This document shows, piece by piece, positions 7,820-10,065 of a stretch of 10,065 nt of DNA. Every line of letters starts with the position of its first letter. Position 1 is the first letter of the stretch. The notes under the pieces were generated by a model, which saw only the letters and a list, made by a program, of their open reading frames with translations, was not told where the DNA came from and made no database searches. This DNA is from Thermoflexibacter sp. (GTDB lineage Bacteria; Bacteroidota; Bacteroidia; Cytophagales; Thermoflexibacteraceae), in contig JALOMS010000121.1 in the NCBI GenBank assembly GCA_025455345.1, positions 1 through 10,065 on the forward strand, read 5' to 3'. The position numbers and the translations under genes were made by a program.

Positions 7820-8809
7820 ATGAAAACTAAACTTTTGTTTCTTTTGCTTGCTATGTTTACTGTCTTTACTGCTTGTGATAAGGCAGAAATGAGTCCAGAA
7901 GAAGAATTACAAAAATTACTACCTGAGAATTGTGGTAAGGTAGTCAAAGCAACCCTAAGATTTAATCTCTGCGGGATAGGACTTTGGGGTAGTTATGTGC
8001 TTGAATTAGAAGATGGTACAATTGTACAACCTTGGTCTGCCGCCAATGAGGAAGTGGCTAATTTCAAACCAGAGCGTGATGTGGTTGTATATGTCTCTTT
8101 TGATGAAAGACAAAAAGATAACCGCTATGACAATATCATTCGTTGTAAGGCATTGGGCGAATATGAAACGCGTATTTCCAAAATCGCTCATGTAAAGTGC
8201 ATTGTTGCTCAAGGCAAGGAAAATTGCAATATAAACGCTACGGTGCGAAACAACATTTGTGGAGTAGGACTTTGGGTGGCTTTGGTATTAGAATTAGAAA
8301 ATGGAGAAATAGTACAGCCATGGTCTGCCAAAGATGAAAACCTAAGCAAACTCAAACTTTTACCTAATCAGAAAGTAAAAATAGCCATGACAGAGGTTGT
8401 GCGCGATGACCGTTACAATAACGCAGTCGTTTGCTTAGCCATCGGACCGTATGCGGATAAAATCAAGAAATACGTACGAATAGATTGTATCACACTGATA
8501 GGTGAGCCAATAGACAACCAAGTTTATACCATTTCTGCGGAAGTTGTTGATTTTGACTGTGCGGCGGCTGGAGTTTGGGGCGGTATCCAATTCAAGACAG
8601 AAAAAGGCGAACATTTGCAACCTTGGACAGTGAGCGAAAAAGTAAGACCCCAAGAAGTAAAATTGGCGGCGAGCCAAAGAGTTACGATAACTTATACGCA
8701 AGTAGCCTATGATGACCGCTATAAGGAGATAAAATTGTGTCCTACTTTTGCACCTTTGCCTAAAGCAATTGCAGTAAAAATAATAGACATTGCTCCTGTA
8801 AAGAACTAA
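7820..8809 (+). CDS. Lipoprotein with three tandem cysteine-containing modules, function unknown
   Basis: This 329-residue protein begins with a lipoprotein signal peptide: MKTK, a hydrophobic stretch, then VFTAC with the lipidated cysteine at C19. It is therefore expected to be anchored in the inner or outer membrane. The rest is three repeats of about 95 residues (about 38-133, 136-230 and 237-329). Each carries C-(G)-x-G-(L/V)-W, then a strand ending in (V/L)QPW(S/T), then D-D/N-R-Y-(N/K/D), then a cysteine. Repeats 1 and 2 each have four cysteines (38/51/109/127 and 136/147/205/223); repeat 3 keeps only the inner two (247 and 307). The alternating pattern suggests a small beta-rich domain stabilised by disulfides. 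I do not recognise the family. It is divergent from the DUF3592-like gene and closed by a strong terminator, so it is probably a single-gene transcript. The start is supported by the signal peptide; the leader has no Shine-Dalgarno. Coding status is confident, role unknown. Confidence 0.92.
   Translation: MKTKLLFLLLAMFTVFTACDKAEMSPEEELQKLLPENCGKVVKATLRFNLCGIGLWGSYVLELEDGTIVQPWSAANEEVANFKPERDVVVYVSFDERQKDNRYDNIIRCKALGEYETRISKIAHVKCIVAQGKENCNINATVRNNICGVGLWVALVLELENGEIVQPWSAKDENLSKLKLLPNQKVKIAMTEVVRDDRYNNAVVCLAIGPYADKIKKYVRIDCITLIGEPIDNQVYTISAEVVDFDCAAAGVWGGIQFKTEKGEHLQPWTVSEKVRPQEVKLAASQRVTITYTQVAYDDRYKEIKLCPTFAPLPKAIAVKIIDIAPVKN
7931..8806 (+). repeat. Three tandem ~95-codon modules inside the lipoprotein gene
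   Basis: Module 1 covers about 7931-8218, module 2 about 8225-8509 and module 3 about 8528-8806. Shared landmarks are CGIGLW / CGVGLW / CAAAGVW, VQPWSA / VQPWSA / LQPWTV and DNRY / DDRY / DDRY. The spacing between the two inner cysteines is 58, 58 and 60 residues. Modules 1 and 2 resemble each other more than either resembles module 3. Confidence 0.88.
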
Positions 8810-8831
8810 TCTTCTTTTAACCGATTGATTT

Positions 8832-8870
8832 AAAGCGGGTATTCTTTGTGATACTCGCTTTTTTATTTTT
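8832..8870 (+). terminator. Intrinsic terminator after the lipoprotein gene
   Basis: AAAGCGGGTAT (8832-8842) pairs with ATACTCGCTTT (8851-8861) to give an 11-bp stem with one G-U pair and an 8-base loop. A T-rich tail follows (TTTTTT, A, TTTTT to 8870). It lies 23 bp after the lipoprotein stop codon and ahead of the next gene's promoter candidate. Confidence 0.88.
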
Positions 8871-8900
8871 AATAATACTTCAAAAACAAGCCTTTAAGAT

Positions 8901-8927
8901 TTTGGTTAAAATAAAGGTGTATATTTG
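8901..8927 (+). promoter_or_regulatory. Candidate Bacteroidota-type promoter for the multi-pass membrane protein gene
   Basis: TATATTTG at 8920-8927 is an exact match to the -7 consensus TAnnTTTG. TTTG at 8901-8904 could serve as the -33 element, but the 15-base spacer is shorter than usual. Its position between a terminator and the ATG at 8969 favours a real promoter. The leader would be about 35 nt. Confidence 0.5.
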
Positions 8928-8968
8928 CTTTAGACTATTATTTACTTTAAATAACCATCATCTCAATC

Positions 8969-10065
8969 ATGGAAAATACTGAAAATCAACAAGAAGAAAA
9001 CCAAAATTGGCTCAGAGAAATTGCCCAAAAATCTTGGGAGCCAGAGCTATTAGTTTCGGGTGCGGCTATTTACCTCACGTCCAATTTGCCTACTTGGATA
9101 GACCACTTAGACGAGTATTATACAGTAGATATGCTGATAGACATAAATTCTCCTACTTCTATTTTGCCTTTGCTTGCGTTTTCTTTTCTAAAATTAATGT
9201 CTTATCTATTGCTTTCTGCTTTTGTTTGTCATTTTGTTATGCGTGCTTTTTGGGTAGCTACGGTGGGGTTGATGTCAGTTTTTCCGCAAGACATCAATTA
9301 TGACAACTTACCAACTTACTCTGATTATTTCAAAACTCACATTAAACTTCGCTTAGGCTCTTTGCAAGACTACGTAAACCGCTTGGACAAGACGTGTAGT
9401 TCCTTGCTTTCTATCGCATTTTTAGTGGCAATTACGCTATTTGGTATTAGTTTTACTTATTTTATTGGTTTTTCTCTGTTACAAATTGCCAGCTTTTTGA
9501 TACCCCAAGAGAATAAGGTACATTATGAACAAATTATGTATTATATTTTTTTAGGGATGATTGTCTTGGTAGGCTCGGCGGGTGCTATTTTGAATATTCC
9601 AGCACTTAAAAAGAATCCAAAAGTTGCCAAGTTGCAATTTAAAATATCCATTTTCGTAAGCAGTCTTTTCTTTCCTTTCATCAGTGATGCACTTCAGCGC
9701 ATTAGTTTAGTTTTTTTGTCCAATGTTCCCCGTAAAAAGTATTACACAGGAGTAATTGTGTTTTCAGTTGTATTTATCGTGTTGCTACCTTTTACCTTCA
9801 AATCAGGAATTTTGATAGATGGTCTTCTAAAAAATCGCACTTTTTATTCCGAAGGCACACCTACCAAAGAAATTGACAATGACTATTACGAAGATATGCG
9901 AAATCCGCATGAGTCCGTTTTGCGCGTGTCTATTCCTTCGCAGACGATAGACGGCAATTTTTTAAAGATTTTTTTAAGCTATCCTAAACGCTTGGACAAG
10001 CAGTTAGAAAAGATGTGTACTACGCTCTCCGTAGCAGATAGCCTCGACACAAAGCAAGCAAATGA
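8969..10065 (+). CDS. Uncharacterised multi-pass membrane protein, 3'-truncated by window edge
   Basis: An open frame of 365 codons runs from the ATG at 8969 to the window end with no stop, so the C-terminus is missing. The start is supported by an in-frame TAA seven codons upstream (8948) and by the promoter candidate. The protein opens with a hydrophilic Asn/Gln/Glu-rich tail (MENTENQQEENQNW), then LREIAQKSWEPELLVSGAAI. About five or six hydrophobic segments follow, near residues 25-40 (weak), 66-105, 147-178, 190-210, 225-245 and 259-277. After about residue 285 it becomes polar, which suggests a soluble domain facing one side of the membrane. There is no signal peptide and no motif of a known transporter or enzyme. 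It resembles hypothetical membrane proteins of Bacteroidota with a 'KSWE-E-L-SG' N-terminus, but I cannot attach a function. The upstream terminator separates it from the lipoprotein gene. Confidence 0.85.
   Translation, partial: MENTENQQEENQNWLREIAQKSWEPELLVSGAAIYLTSNLPTWIDHLDEYYTVDMLIDINSPTSILPLLAFSFLKLMSYLLLSAFVCHFVMRAFWVATVGLMSVFPQDINYDNLPTYSDYFKTHIKLRLGSLQDYVNRLDKTCSSLLSIAFLVAITLFGISFTYFIGFSLLQIASFLIPQENKVHYEQIMYYIFLGMIVLVGSAGAILNIPALKKNPKVAKLQFKISIFVSSLFFPFISDALQRISLVFLSNVPRKKYYTGVIVFSVVFIVLLPFTFKSGILIDGLLKNRTFYSEGTPTKEIDNDYYEDMRNPHESVLRVSIPSQTIDGNFLKIFLSYPKRLDKQLEKMCTTLSVADSLDTKQAN

Noticed and set aside
9007..9303. Plus-strand open frame of 98 codons inside the right-hand gene
   Set aside because: It is out of frame with the long membrane protein frame starting at 8969, which has a proper ATG, leader, promoter candidate and hydrophobic segments.

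Overview
The window looks like chromosomal DNA of a Bacteroidota bacterium, probably a Cytophagales-type gliding or marine organism. This is inferred from several things: large two-component-regulator propeller/Y_Y_Y receptors with SpoIIE-type PP2C output, a lipoprotein signal, AT-rich leaders without Shine-Dalgarno sequences, and two perfect matches to the Bacteroidota -7 promoter element TAnnTTTG. No rRNA, tRNA, insertion sequence, phage gene or CRISPR array was seen. I cannot name the species.

Left two-thirds (3-6680): two tandem, same-strand, paralogous transmembrane signalling proteins. Each has an extracytoplasmic beta-propeller sensor, a Y_Y_Y domain, one membrane helix, a long cytoplasmic coiled coil and a PP2C/SpoIIE serine/threonine phosphatase. 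The first is cut by the left edge of the window; its reading frame is open to base 3 and already encodes propeller sequence there. The second is complete, with a signal peptide and about 14 propeller blades. Their phosphatase halves are close to 90% identical at DNA level where I compared them, while the sensor halves have diverged. Both carry an unusual repeat-rich insert of about 50 residues at the same place inside the phosphatase core. They probably detect different signals and act on the same or similar cytoplasmic partner.

Middle (6681-7819): a convergent minus-strand gene for a three-helix membrane protein with two DUF3592-like segments, then a 224-bp AT-rich divergent intergenic region. 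That region holds a good minus-strand promoter candidate and a 12-bp direct repeat.

Right (7820-10065): a lipoprotein made of three copies of a roughly 95-residue cysteine-containing module (motifs CGxGLW, QPW, DDRY) that I cannot assign to a known family. A strong intrinsic terminator follows it. Then comes a promoter candidate and an uncharacterised multi-pass membrane protein that runs off the right edge.

The most interesting signals are the shared repeat-built insert in the two phosphatase domains and the three-module lipoprotein, whose pattern of cysteine loss suggests nested disulfides. Nothing in the window makes a clear multi-gene new system; apart from the tandem receptor pair, the genes look functionally separate.
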